Shown: positions 10,210 to 18,672 of the stretch, one piece after another
Layout of the letters: each line of letters opens with the position of its first letter
How positions within the stretch are numbered: the first letter of the stretch is position 1
NCBI RefSeq assembly: GCF_019931145.1
Contig: NZ_JAIOUV010000003.1
Location: 310,001 to 374,000 of the forward strand
DNA: 64,000 bases
Direction of reading: 5' to 3'
Origin: Marinicella meishanensis
Lineage (GTDB): Bacteria; Pseudomonadota; Gammaproteobacteria; Xanthomonadales; Marinicellaceae
Program-made: the position numbers and the translations under genes
Notes under the pieces: model-generated
The model's input: the letters and a program-made list of their open reading frames with translations, nothing else
What the model was told of the DNA's origin: nothing
The model's database searches: none

Positions 10210-12450
10210 ATGACGCAATCAATGGATTTTGAAACCATTTCGATGGGTGAGTATGCCGAGCGATCTTACCTGGATTATTCGATGTACGTGGTGCTGGATC
10301 GGGCTTTGCCGTTTGTCGGTGATGGCCTGAAACCGGTGCAACGCCGGATCATTTATGCGATGAGTGAATTGGGCTTGTCAGCCCAGTCCAAACACAAGAA
10401 ATCAGCGCGCACCATCGGTGATGTGATCGGTAAATTCCACCCCCATGGTGATTCGGCTTGTTATGAGGCCATGGTGTTGATGGCGCAGTCGTTTTCTTAC
10501 CGCTACCCGTTGGTCGATGGCCAGGGTAATTTTGGTTCGGCCGATGACCCCAAATCCTTTGCCGCCATGCGGTATACCGAATCGCGCCTGACCCCGTATG
10601 CCAAAACCTTGTTGCGTGAATTGCCCCAAGGCACGGTGGATTGGGGGCCGAATTTTGATGGCACCTTGGAAGAGCCCTTGTGGTTGCCTGCGCGCTTGCC
10701 CAATGTGTTGCTCAATGGGGCATCAGGCATCGCTGTGGGTATGGCCACCGATGTGCCGCCGCACAACCTGAAAGAAGTGGCCACAGCCACCTTGCACTTG
10801 TTGGACCACCCCAAAGCGGAAGTGGCTGAGCTGTGTGAATTCATTCAGGGGCCGGATTACCCCACCCAGGCGGAAATCATCACCCCCAAAGCCGACATCT
10901 TGAAGATGTATGAAACCGGTCATGGTTCGATCCGCATGCGGGCGGTGTATGAACGCGATGGCAACGATGTGATCATCACGGCTTTGCCGCATCAGGCTTC
11001 AGGCAGCAAAGTGCTGGAACAAATCGCCAGCCAGATGCGGGCCAAGAAACTGCCCATGGTCAGTGACCTCAGGGATGAATCGGATCATGAAAATCCGGTG
11101 CGCCTGGTGATCACTGGGCGCTCCAATCGGGTGGATTTTGAGGCCTTGATGCTGCACTTGTTTTCGACCTCTGATTTGGAAAAGACCTACAAGGCCAATT
11201 TGAACGTGATTGGCCTGGATCGACGACCGCAGGTGAAGAACCTGAAAATGATCTTGCAGGAATGGTTGCGTTTTCGCACCGAAACGGTCCGCCGCCGCCT
11301 GCAATACCGGTTGGATAAAGTGGATGCCCGTTTGCACATCTTGGCCGGTTTGTTGATTGCTTATTTGGATCTGGATGAAGTGATTCGCATCATCCGTGAA
11401 GAGGATGACCCCAAAGCCGAGTTGATCAAGGCCTTTAAGTTATCAGAAATCCAGGCCGATGCCATTTTGGACACCCGCTTGCGCAATTTGGCACGCCTGG
11501 AAGAGATGAAGATCCGCACCGAGCAGATCGAGTTGCAAGCCGAGAAGGAAGAAATTGAGGGCATTTTGTTGTCCCGGGCCCGCATGAAAACCTTGATCCG
11601 CAATGAGCTGAAAGAAGACTTGGAACAATTCGGCGACGAGCGCAAGACCCAGTTGGCCAAGCGCGAAGCGGCACAGGTGTTTGATGAAACCAAGCTGGTG
11701 CCCAGTGAACCCAGCACCATCATCCTGTCCAAAGCCGGATGGGTCCGAGCGGCCAAGGGCCATGACATCGATACCGTTGGCTTGAATTACAAGGCCGGTG
11801 ATGAGTACCAAGACCATGCACATGGACGCAGCAACCTGACTTCGGTGTTCTTGTCACCAGATGGTCGGGCCTTTTCCTTGCCGACCCACACCTTGCCCTC
11901 GGCTCGGGGACAAGGCGAGCCACTGGCCACCAAATTCAATTTCAAACACAACATGTTGCCGATCTCTGTCACCTGTCAGCTGCCCAATGCACGCTTGTTG
12001 ATGTGTTCGGATGCCGGCTACGGTTACCACGGGGTGATGGAAAACCTCTACAGCAAAATGAAAGCTGGCAAGCACGTGTTGTCGGTGCCCAAAGGCTTTT
12101 CTGCCATGAAGCCGGCCTGGATTGAGAAGTTGCCTGAGGCCCATGTGGTGTGCATCACCACCGCAGGTTACATGTTGGTGTTCCCTTTGGAGGAATTACC
12201 CGAATTGGCCAAGGGCAAAGGCAACAAATTGATCAACATCCCGGCCAAACGCCTGAAGTCCGGTGAGGAGAAGTTGGCCGCCACTTTGGCCATCACTCCA
12301 GAGGATTCTTTCCTGGTTCATGCCGGGGCGCGGTACATCCGCTTCAAGTGGAAAGATTTGACCAATTACATTGGACATCGGGCCAAACGTGGTTTAGTGT
12401 TACCCCAAGGATTTAGAAATGTGGATCGAGTTGAAATTGAAAAAGATTAG
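10210..12450 (+). CDS. parC: DNA topoisomerase IV subunit A
   Basis: ParC is the breakage-reunion subunit that, with ParE, decatenates daughter chromosomes. The 746 residues match E. coli ParC (752) and are too short for GyrA. The winged-helix/tower region includes the active-site Tyr122 in [10 protein letters not shown]. The quinolone-determining region reads [11 protein letters not shown] (Ser82 and Glu86 at the positions of E. coli Ser80 and Glu84), so the fluoroquinolone-sensitive residues are kept. A long coiled-coil arm lies about 370-490, followed by the C-terminal beta-pinwheel repeats. parE is not in the window. The last 32 bases overlap the next gene, a secreted esterase, in another frame. 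Confidence 0.96.
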   Translation: MTQSMDFETISMGEYAERSYLDYSMYVVLDRALPFVGDGLKPVQRRIIYAMSELGLSAQSKHKKSARTIGDVIGKFHPHGDSACYEAMVLMAQSFSYRYPLVDGQGNFGSADDPKSFAAMRYTESRLTPYAKTLLRELPQGTVDWGPNFDGTLEEPLWLPARLPNVLLNGASGIAVGMATDVPPHNLKEVATATLHLLDHPKAEVAELCEFIQGPDYPTQAEIITPKADILKMYETGHGSIRMRAVYERDGNDVIITALPHQASGSKVLEQIASQMRAKKLPMVSDLRDESDHENPVRLVITGRSNRVDFEALMLHLFSTSDLEKTYKANLNVIGLDRRPQVKNLKMILQEWLRFRTETVRRRLQYRLDKVDARLHILAGLLIAYLDLDEVIRIIREEDDPKAELIKAFKLSEIQADAILDTRLRNLARLEEMKIRTEQIELQAEKEEIEGILLSRARMKTLIRNELKEDLEQFGDERKTQLAKREAAQVFDETKLVPSEPSTIILSKAGWVRAAKGHDIDTVGLNYKAGDEYQDHAHGRSNLTSVFLSPDGRAFSLPTHTLPSARGQGEPLATKFNFKHNMLPISVTCQLPNARLLMCSDAGYGYHGVMENLYSKMKAGKHVLSVPKGFSAMKPAWIEKLPEAHVVCITTAGYMLVFPLEELPELAKGKGNKLINIPAKRLKSGEEKLAATLAITPEDSFLVHAGARYIRFKWKDLTNYIGHRAKRGLVLPQGFRNVDRVEIEKD

Positions 12451-13243
12451 TTTGTTGGTTTTGTTGTTGTGGGTGTTGCTGGCCCAAGCCACCGTGCCCA
12501 GTGTCAATCGCTGTCCGGACATGGTGTTCAAGGACAGCAATGAAAACACCTCGGTGTCTTCCACCGGGGGTGGCGGGGCCTTTCCCGGGGTGTTTCAATT
12601 CACCATCAATGGTGACAACACCTATCATTATTATGTGCCGACCAGTTATGACCCGTTGGAGCCCATGCCTTTGATGGTGTTGTGGCATGGTGCCGCAGGA
12701 CCCGGAAATGCCAATGCCGCCGCACAACAGATGCGCAATTACTGGGCTGCCACCGCCGAGACCCATGGTTTCATAGTTGCCGCACAGGCCTCGACCGGAT
12801 TGAATGGTGGTTGGTTGCCAGTTGAAGATTCAGGCCGTTTGATAGACATCTTCATTGACCTCGAAACCCGTTATAACATCGAATCGACCCGCCGTTATGT
12901 GTGGGGTTTTTCAGCCGGTGGTCATGTGATGCATGCCATCGCCTTGAATGTGTCTGAGTATTTTGCTGCCTACGCCATCAGTGCCGGCTATTTGGATGCT
13001 TTTGCCAACCTCAATGGCTACACACCAGGTAATGCAACCCGCACCATTCCGGTGTTTTTGTCGGTTGGCAATACCGACCCGTTTTTGCCCAACATGCAAA
13101 GCGATCGCACCACTTTCTTGAACGCAGGGTGGTCAGAAAACGGTAATTTCTGGCTGGATGTGTTCAATGGCGGTCATCAATTGCCAGCAGACCTGCCGCA
13201 GAAAGCCTGGGAAAAAATTTGTCACTTCACCAATTTGGATTGA
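12419..13243 (+). CDS. Secreted alpha/beta-hydrolase, PHB-depolymerase/LpqC-like esterase
   Basis: A 274-residue exported serine hydrolase. After a short basic N-terminus and hydrophobic signal (to about ATVPS, residue 27) the beta-sheet core contains [13 protein letters not shown] (oxyanion region) and the nucleophile elbow GFSAGG with Ser165. A late Asp in [10 protein letters not shown] and His in NGGHQLP fit the rest of the triad. The pattern matches the polyhydroxybutyrate depolymerase/feruloyl-esterase-like group; the true substrate could be a polyester, a feruloyl ester or another acyl ester. The ATG lies inside the end of parC but has a good AAGGA seven bases upstream, so this start is credible. 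rimB follows after only four bases. Confidence 0.85.
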   Translation: MWIELKLKKISLLVLLLWVLLAQATVPSVNRCPDMVFKDSNENTSVSSTGGGGAFPGVFQFTINGDNTYHYYVPTSYDPLEPMPLMVLWHGAAGPGNANAAAQQMRNYWAATAETHGFIVAAQASTGLNGGWLPVEDSGRLIDIFIDLETRYNIESTRRYVWGFSAGGHVMHAIALNVSEYFAAYAISAGYLDAFANLNGYTPGNATRTIPVFLSVGNTDPFLPNMQSDRTTFLNAGWSENGNFWLDVFNGGHQLPADLPQKAWEKICHFTNLD

Positions 13244-13247
13244 GTCC

Positions 13248-13700
13248 ATGAGCGACAAAAAAACCATTGAAGTGGGCTGGAAAGAATACGGCGCGCTGCC
13301 TGATTTGGGGGTTGATCGGATTCACATCAAGATCGACACCGGTGCCCGCACCAGCGCGATCCACACCTTGCAGAACAAACCATTCAAAAAAAACAACCAA
13401 CTTTGGGTGCGGTTCACGTTAGCACCCCATCAGGATGACGACGACACCACCATCGAATGTGAGCTGCCGATCAAAGACCAACGCACCGTCACCAGTTCCA
13501 ATGGCCAAACCACCGATCGCATCGTGGTGGAATCACGTCTGGTCATTGGCGGCCAGGAACGCTTGATTGAAATCACCTTGGTGTGTCGCCAGGAAATGCG
13601 CTTTCGCATGTTGCTGGGGCGTCAAGCCATGGCTGGCATGATTGTGCGGCCTGACCGTTCTCACCTCACCACCAAAAGCAAAGGAAAAAAATTCCCATGA
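13248..13700 (+). CDS. rimB: RimB-like retropepsin-fold (ATP-dependent zinc protease family) protein
   Basis: A 150-residue protein of the family once called ATP-dependent zinc protease (COG4067), now seen as retropepsin-like. The key motif [12 protein letters not shown] places the catalytic-type Asp at residue 30, and LLGRQAM near the end is the second family block. In Pseudomonas the homologue RimB modulates RimK, the S6 glutamate ligase, and here the gene overlaps rimK by ATGA, which supports that role. The start is the ATG just after the esterase stop; a frame open further upstream inside the esterase gene is not used. The symbol rests on context plus motif. Confidence 0.82.
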   Translation: MSDKKTIEVGWKEYGALPDLGVDRIHIKIDTGARTSAIHTLQNKPFKKNNQLWVRFTLAPHQDDDDTTIECELPIKDQRTVTSSNGQTTDRIVVESRLVIGGQERLIEITLVCRQEMRFRMLLGRQAMAGMIVRPDRSHLTTKSKGKKFP

Positions 13701-14602
13701 AAATAGCCATCTTGTCCAGAAACCCAAAACTTTATTCCACCCGAAGGTTGGTCGAAGCGGCCACCGAATTGGGTCATGAAGTGCAGGTGTTGGATCACCT
13801 GCGTTGTTACATGAACATTTCTTCCAGCAACCCCACCTTGCATTACCGCGGGGATGATTTGTCAGGCTTTGATGCGGTGATTCCGCGCATCGGTGCCTCG
13901 GTCACCTTTTATGGCACCGCGGTGCTGCGGCAGCTGGAAATGATGGGGGTTTATCCGGTCAATGAAAGCGTCGCGGTGACCCGCTCCAGAGACAAATTGC
14001 GTTCCTTGCAGTTGTTGTCCCGCAAAGGCATCGGTATGCCAGTGACCGGCTTTGCCAACTCGCCGGATGACATTCAGGATTTGATTAAAATGGTCGGTGG
14101 GGCACCCTTGGTGATTAAACTGCTGGAGGGCACCCAAGGCATTGGGGTGGTGCTGGCGGAAACCAAGAAAGCCGCTGAATCGGTGATTGAAGCGTTCTTG
14201 GGCTTGAATGCCAACATCATGGTACAAGAATTCATCAAAGAAGCCGGCGGTGCCGACATCCGTTGTTTCGTGGTGGGTGGCAAAGTGGTGGCGGCGATGA
14301 AACGGCAAGGGGCTGAAGGTGAGTTTCGCTCCAATTTACACCGCGGCGGCTCGGCCACCTTGGTGAAACTGTCCCCTGAAGAAAGGCGCACGGCCGTGAA
14401 AGCCGCACAAATCATGGGCCTGAATGTGGCTGGGGTGGATATTTTGCGCTCCAATCGGGGCCCCGTGGTGATGGAAGTGAATTCCTCACCAGGCTTGGAA
14501 GGCATTGAAAAGTCGACCGGTAAAGACGTGGCCAAATTGATCATTCAATTCATCGATAAAAACGCCAAACCGCACCGCACCCGCACCAAAGGCAAAGGCT
14601 GA
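13697..14602 (+). CDS. rimK: Ribosomal protein S6-L-glutamate ligase family (ATP-grasp)
   Basis: RimK adds glutamate residues to the C-terminus of ribosomal protein S6. The 301-residue length equals that of E. coli RimK (300). The N-terminal preATP-grasp domain starts [18 protein letters not shown]. The ATP-grasp core shows [34 protein letters not shown] and the Mg-binding end [15 protein letters not shown]. The tail after residue 290 is strongly basic. Translation is coupled to rimB by a 4-base overlap. A long perfect hairpin follows the stop. Confidence 0.93.
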   Translation: MKIAILSRNPKLYSTRRLVEAATELGHEVQVLDHLRCYMNISSSNPTLHYRGDDLSGFDAVIPRIGASVTFYGTAVLRQLEMMGVYPVNESVAVTRSRDKLRSLQLLSRKGIGMPVTGFANSPDDIQDLIKMVGGAPLVIKLLEGTQGIGVVLAETKKAAESVIEAFLGLNANIMVQEFIKEAGGADIRCFVVGGKVVAAMKRQGAEGEFRSNLHRGGSATLVKLSPEERRTAVKAAQIMGLNVAGVDILRSNRGPVVMEVNSSPGLEGIEKSTGKDVAKLIIQFIDKNAKPHRTRTKGKG

Positions 14603-14617
14603 TAACGCAACCTGCAG

Positions 14618-14646
14618 CCAAGCCATGCCACCCTGGCATGGCTTGG
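14618..14646. terminator. 13-bp perfect hairpin between convergent genes
   Basis: CCAAGCCATGCCA (14618-14630) pairs perfectly with TGGCATGGCTTGG (14634-14646) around a CCC loop. It lies between the ends of rimK (+) and the OmpA lipoprotein gene (-), the usual place for a shared terminator. Neither side has a T-run, so it may act as a 3' end stabiliser or work with Rho. Confidence 0.5.
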
Positions 14647-14657
14647 CCGCAGATCAA

Positions 14658-15740
14658 TTACTCGTCTTGTGGCAGGATGATTTCCACCCGCCGATTCTGC
14701 TGACGACCTTCGCTGGTGTCGTTGCTGGCCACCGGGTAAGTGAACCCCAATCCTTGGGTGGTGATGCGGTCGCCATCAATGCCGGCATCGGTCAGGTATG
14801 TTTTCACCGACGCAGCCCGTTGTTCGGACAACCTCACATTGTAATCCTCGCTGCCGATGTTGTCGGTGTGCCCTTCAATCACCACCGCTTGGGCCAAGTC
14901 TTCATGCAAGGCCTTGACCAGGGGCTCTAGATTGCGGGTGGCACCAGCCTTGAGGTCTGATTGATTGAACTCAAACAACACATCACCCAAGGTGATGACC
15001 AATCCACGTTCAGTTTGTTTGGCTTTCAAATCCGACAACTCCGCTTCCAGCTGCTGCATGGCGGCTTTGGCCGCGTTGGCTTCGGCGATGGCGGCCTCGG
15101 CCTTGGCGGCCTCGGCAGCGGCCACGATTTTCGCTTTTTCGGCTTCACTCATGGCCGAATCAGCGGCGGCTTCTGCTGCCAGTTGTAAGCGTTCGGCTTC
15201 GGTTTTGGCCAACATGGCCAATTCCCGCTGCTCTTCAGCGAAGGCCGCGGCTTGTAAGGCTTCATCCCGCACCAGCTTGGCCGCCTCGGCTTCTTGTAAG
15301 GCCATTTGCCGTTGTAATTCAGCGGCCTCGGCAATGGCTTTGGCGGCAGCGGCCCGTTGTTCTGCTTGTTCGGCTTCCAAAGTCCTGGCCTGTAAAATCA
15401 GCTGACTTTGCTGGTCCACCAATTGTTCGCGGCGGTCTTCATACCAACGGGTTTCGGCCGCATAGCGGGCCAAATCAAGCAAGCGGCCGGTGGCGTAGAT
15501 TGAATAATCCAAATCCTCATCGTCCATGTCTGGGCCTTGGGTTTTGACGGTGTTCAATGCCCTTTGCGCGCGGGCCAGTTCTTCACCGCCACGACTGGCC
15601 AAGTCATTGTTGGACATCAGGTCACTCAAGCGATTGTCCAGTTGCATGACCCGCGGGTCGGGATCGGGGGTGGAGGCACAGCCTGCCACCAGGCTCACCA
15701 GGATCAATATCAGAAGCTGTTTCATGTGTGTGTGGTTCAT
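14658..15740 (-). CDS. OmpA-family lipoprotein with DUF4398-like N-terminal part
   Basis: A 360-residue envelope lipoprotein. The lipobox LVAGC gives the acylated Cys near residue 21. Residues about 30-115 look like DUF4398 (repeated NDLASRGGEELARAQRALN-type helices). About 105-245 is an Ala/Glu-rich coiled coil, and about 250-358 is an OmpA-like peptidoglycan-binding domain with GHTDNIGSEDYN and the NRRVEI end. It probably tethers the outer membrane to murein. The start ATG at 15740 has GAGGAG upstream and overlaps the stop of the preceding DUF4398 gene by ATGA; a second ATG six codons in is less likely. The long Ala-rich coil is of the type seen in TolA-like periplasm-spanning proteins. Confidence 0.88.
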   Translation of the reverse strand: MNHTHMKQLLILILVSLVAGCASTPDPDPRVMQLDNRLSDLMSNNDLASRGGEELARAQRALNTVKTQGPDMDDEDLDYSIYATGRLLDLARYAAETRWYEDRREQLVDQQSQLILQARTLEAEQAEQRAAAAKAIAEAAELQRQMALQEAEAAKLVRDEALQAAAFAEEQRELAMLAKTEAERLQLAAEAAADSAMSEAEKAKIVAAAEAAKAEAAIAEANAAKAAMQQLEAELSDLKAKQTERGLVITLGDVLFEFNQSDLKAGATRNLEPLVKALHEDLAQAVVIEGHTDNIGSEDYNVRLSEQRAASVKTYLTDAGIDGDRITTQGLGFTYPVASNDTSEGRQQNRRVEIILPQDE

Positions 15741-16108
15741 TGTTGACTCCTCTTGCGTTCCAGTTCTGCGCGCAGCACATTGACGGTGGTTTGCAAGTCC
15801 TCATAAGCTTTCAAAGCTTTGGCGTGCAGTGATTTGGCATCGGCCACTTCGGCGTCTCGTTGTGACATCTTGGCAGCAATTTCAGCCTCAACCCAATCTC
15901 GATCGTCTTGCTTCACACGGGCTTGGGCCAAGCGGTCTCGTGCCGATTGCAACAACATGGGGGCGTGTTGTTGGGCGCCGCTGCGCACCGCTGATTCAAT
16001 CAATACCTGGGCTTGGTTGATGGCTTTCATGCTGTCGTTCTTGTCGGCCTGTGCCGGCAGCAGCCACATCATCAACAGCCAAGGGATCATGTGCTTGATA
16101 AATTTCAT
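15737..16108 (-). CDS. Small secreted DUF4398 protein
   Basis: A 123-residue exported helical protein with a signal peptide ending near PAQA. The mature part (NQAQVLIESAVRSGAQQHAP, ARDRLAQA, then long Glu/Lys/Ala helices) has the pattern I associate with DUF4398. A GAGGAG ribosome site precedes the ATG. It overlaps the OmpA/DUF4398 lipoprotein by ATGA, so two DUF4398-type proteins, one soluble and one anchored, are made from one message. Function is unknown; envelope upkeep is the likely area. Confidence 0.78.
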   Translation of the reverse strand: MKFIKHMIPWLLMMWLLPAQADKNDSMKAINQAQVLIESAVRSGAQQHAPMLLQSARDRLAQARVKQDDRDWVEAEIAAKMSQRDAEVADAKSLHAKALKAYEDLQTTVNVLRAELERKRSQQ

Positions 16109-16205
16109 GGTGTACTCCTCTCGCTAACAAAACAGCAGCGTAGCAACATTTCTGTGGCAAATGCATGACCGGGTTCAAAGAAACCGTCATTGCTGGCAAA
16201 AAGAT

Positions 16206-17255
16206 TCAATCCTTGGTCTGTTGATCTGTGACATGTAATAACTCCCGGAGCACCGAGGTGGCATAGCAGCCTGCGGGTAACTGCATGCTGATCAGCAAGT
16301 CGTTACCTTGCCATTCATGGGCCAATGCTTGGGGTCGCAGGCGCATGCTGCGGCGGTCGTGTTGCAGCCGGTGCTGGGCAAAGCCTTTGGCATAAATGGG
16401 CCATTGTTCGGCAATGCCTTGTTCCAATGAAGCACAATCCAAGGTGCTGGGTAAGGGGCCTTCACCCCACAAGGGGGCGGTGATGTGCAGGTCGAAGGCA
16501 GCCAATCGTTGGCGCAATTCGGCCGCTGTGGCCGCCTGTTCATGAAACCAGGATTGGCTGCCATCCAATTGCAACAAATCACCGGGAATTACCTGATCCC
16601 AGAGACCTTGCTTGATGCGATGGGCCACGGTCAAGTTGAACAAATGACTGCGGGCTGTGGACAACAACAGGCTGCGTTGGTTTTTGTTGCGCACGCGGAT
16701 GCGGCCTCTGAACCAATCTTGGACCCGTTGGATGTTCGTCATTTGGTGGCCAAAGCGTTGTGGCCCAAAATAATTCGGCACACCTTGCTGGCTGATTGCG
16801 CCGAGGTTCTCGGTCAGCTGTTCCCGGTCGCCTTCGACTTGCCGGATGCGGAGTGCAAAGCGGTTGTGTTGCAGTTGACCCCGTTTCAGCTTGCTTTGGT
16901 GTTGTTGACTTTCCAGGATGCGGATTTCCGGAGGCAGTTGGGCTGTGATGGTCGCCAAGTCGGTGACCTTGGGCAGTTGCACACTGAACCACTGACGGGT
17001 GACGGCATGGCGATCTTTGAGGCCGGCATAACCCACTTGTCGGGCCGGCACCCGACAAGCGCTGGCCAATTGCGTGGCGGCCCAAGCGGTGTTGCTGTTG
17101 ATTTTTTCCACATAAAACCACCAATGTTCGCCACTGCCTGTGAAATCAATTTCAATGACTTCAGTGACATCAAAATCAGCCGGTTGCTGTCGCAACAGGC
17201 CACGGTTGGTCACGTGGTTCAGGGTGGGGAAAAGGGTGTCGAAATCAAGACCCAT
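16206..17255 (-). CDS. truD: tRNA pseudouridine(13) synthase
   Basis: TruD makes pseudouridine-13 in tRNA(Glu) and similar tRNAs. The motif VGYAGLKDRHAVTRQWFS places the catalytic Asp at residue 81, against Asp80 in E. coli. The later blocks NYFGPQRFG and RSHLFNLTVAHRI also match the family. I chose the ATG at 17255 because it aligns with the E. coli N-terminus and has a short GAAG in place; the frame also holds an ATG at 17300 that would add 15 residues. Length is then about 349, the family norm. It is transcribed in the same direction as the two DUF4398 genes, 97 bases apart, and divergently from the Rap1a-like gene. Confidence 0.93.
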   Translation of the reverse strand: MGLDFDTLFPTLNHVTNRGLLRQQPADFDVTEVIEIDFTGSGEHWWFYVEKINSNTAWAATQLASACRVPARQVGYAGLKDRHAVTRQWFSVQLPKVTDLATITAQLPPEIRILESQQHQSKLKRGQLQHNRFALRIRQVEGDREQLTENLGAISQQGVPNYFGPQRFGHQMTNIQRVQDWFRGRIRVRNKNQRSLLLSTARSHLFNLTVAHRIKQGLWDQVIPGDLLQLDGSQSWFHEQAATAAELRQRLAAFDLHITAPLWGEGPLPSTLDCASLEQGIAEQWPIYAKGFAQHRLQHDRRSMRLRPQALAHEWQGNDLLISMQLPAGCYATSVLRELLHVTDQQTKD

Positions 17256-17409
17256 GCCAGGCTTCAAATCATCATGAATGGTCCTCCATTGTAGCCACAT
17301 ACCGGGCTTACGTCATCCCCAGAATGTGGCCATTTTGGCTGGCCAGGCATTGACATATATTTGACGTTGGTTTGACTAAAATAATGATTTTAACCGTTGG
17401 AAAATGTCC

Positions 17410-17850
17410 ATGAAAAAAACCTTATTTGCTGTTCTCATCGTGGGTTGGTTCACCAACCAAGCACAGGCTGCCAGTGCAGAGGAAGCCTTGGTCGCATCCT
17501 GTGAAGGTTTCATCGAGAGCAACGTCATTCCTGAGGACAGCGTGTGTTATGAGTACATCAATGGCTTCATCGACGGGGCGGTGTTGACCGACAGTGCCAT
17601 CATTGAAAACCTGACCAAAGAAGAAAAACAATTCTCCAGTTTTTTCGAACGGGCCTACAAAACCCGGGTGGGCAACACCCGCAAACCCATACCGCCGACT
17701 TATTTTGCCAAATTTTGTTTGCCCGAAGAGCAAAGCAGGAAGGTCATCATTGAAAACCTGATCCATGAATTGGATGCCAAAATCATCAAGCAACAATCGT
17801 TCAAACAGACCTTATACGACACACTTAAGCGGGTCTACAGCTGCGAATAA
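17410..17850 (+). CDS. Secreted Rap1a/Tai-like small protein
   Basis: A 146-residue exported protein with a signal peptide ending at QAQA. Four cysteines remain in the mature part (SCEGF, VCYEYINGFIDG, FCLPEE, YSCE). The CYEYINGFIDGA block resembles the Rap1a/Tai family, whose characterised members are immunity proteins against type VI amidase effectors. No effector or type VI gene is in the window, so an immunity role is only a possibility; many family members stand alone. The ATG at 17410 has GGA eight bases upstream; the ATG at 17404 is too close to that site. Confidence 0.68.
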   Translation: MKKTLFAVLIVGWFTNQAQAASAEEALVASCEGFIESNVIPEDSVCYEYINGFIDGAVLTDSAIIENLTKEEKQFSSFFERAYKTRVGNTRKPIPPTYFAKFCLPEEQSRKVIIENLIHELDAKIIKQQSFKQTLYDTLKRVYSCE

Positions 17851-17894
17851 ACATAGGGGTGGGTTGACATCTGTGTAACGATATTATGACAATA

Positions 17895-17912
17895 ATGTCA
17901 CCAAGCTGTCAT
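17895..17912 (+). promoter_or_regulatory. Pho-box-like direct repeat upstream of PhoB-like regulator
   Basis: ATGTCAC-CAAG-CTGTCAT consists of two 7-base repeats whose TGTCA cores start 11 bases apart (17896 and 17907), the spacing of the Pho box bound by PhoB. The TGTCA at 17896 also forms an inverted repeat with TGACA at 17887-17891. A -10-like TAACTA (17919-17924) follows about seven bases after the box. Autoregulation by the downstream PhoB-like protein is the natural inference. Confidence 0.55.
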
Positions 17913-17926
17913 AATCGTTAACTAAG

Positions 17927-18643
17927 ATGTCAACTTTCGATGAAAACCCAAATGAAATGCAGAACAACATTTTGATTGTTGAAGACGACATGGCCATCCG
18001 AGAAATGATGGCATTCTCATTGCGTCGCGAAGGATTTGAGACTTACAAGGCATCTTCTGGCAATGAAGCGTTGGAACAATTGAACCAGGTGCATCCCGAC
18101 TTGATCGTGATTGATTGGGGTTTGCCTGACATGAGTGGCATTGATTTAATCGACATGATCCGACGGGATGACGTGATCAAAGAAGTGCCCATCATCATGT
18201 TGACGGCCCGCGCTGAGGAAAGTGACAAGGTCAAAGGGTTGGAACGCGGTGCCGATGACTACCTGACCAAACCCGCCTCGATGTTGGAACTGATGGCCCG
18301 CATCCGCGCCCACTTGCGCCGCTCCAGTGGTTTTGAAACCAATCACCGCATTGAATACAAAGGCATCGTGATGGATGCCGATGCCCATGAAGTGAGCATC
18401 GATGGCAACCCGATCAATCTGAGCTTGACCGAATTCAAACTGCTCAAACTGTTTTTACAAAATCCCAACAAGCTGTTGGCCAGGGAACACATTTTGAATC
18501 ACATTTGGGGCCGCAACACTTTTGTCGAAGACCGCACGGTCGATGTGCACATCCTGCGCCTGCGCAAAGCCCTGAAAAAACACCACAAAGAAAAGTGGAT
18601 TCAAACCATCCGCGGTGTGGGGTACAAGCTGGCCCACACCTGA
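17927..18643 (+). CDS. PhoB-like OmpR-family response regulator, orphan
   Basis: A 238-residue receiver plus winged-helix regulator. Receiver: Asp20/Asp21, phospho-acceptor Asp63 in IDWGLPDMSG, Lys115 in DYLTKPAS. Winged helix about 140-235 with TEFKLLKLFLQNP, VEDRTVDVHILRLRKAL and TIRGVGYKL. The sequence around IREMMAFSLRREGF and PIIMLTARAEESDKVKGLERGADDYLTKP is very close to PhoB, the phosphate-starvation regulator. No phoR partner follows; the next gene is on the other strand. If the Pho-box-like promoter is used, the ATG at 17957 (MQNNILIVEDD) would be the better start, since the ATG at 17927 lies only three bases past the -10. I keep the longer form but mark the start as open. Confidence 0.9.
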   Translation: MSTFDENPNEMQNNILIVEDDMAIREMMAFSLRREGFETYKASSGNEALEQLNQVHPDLIVIDWGLPDMSGIDLIDMIRRDDVIKEVPIIMLTARAEESDKVKGLERGADDYLTKPASMLELMARIRAHLRRSSGFETNHRIEYKGIVMDADAHEVSIDGNPINLSLTEFKLLKLFLQNPNKLLAREHILNHIWGRNTFVEDRTVDVHILRLRKALKKHHKEKWIQTIRGVGYKLAHT

Positions 18644-18672
18644 GCGGATTCAGCGCCGTCCCCGGCCACCAA

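Noticed and set aside
16485-17294. A 269-codon plus-strand frame
   Set aside because: It is antisense to truD, which carries its catalytic motif. No promoter or ribosome site supports it.
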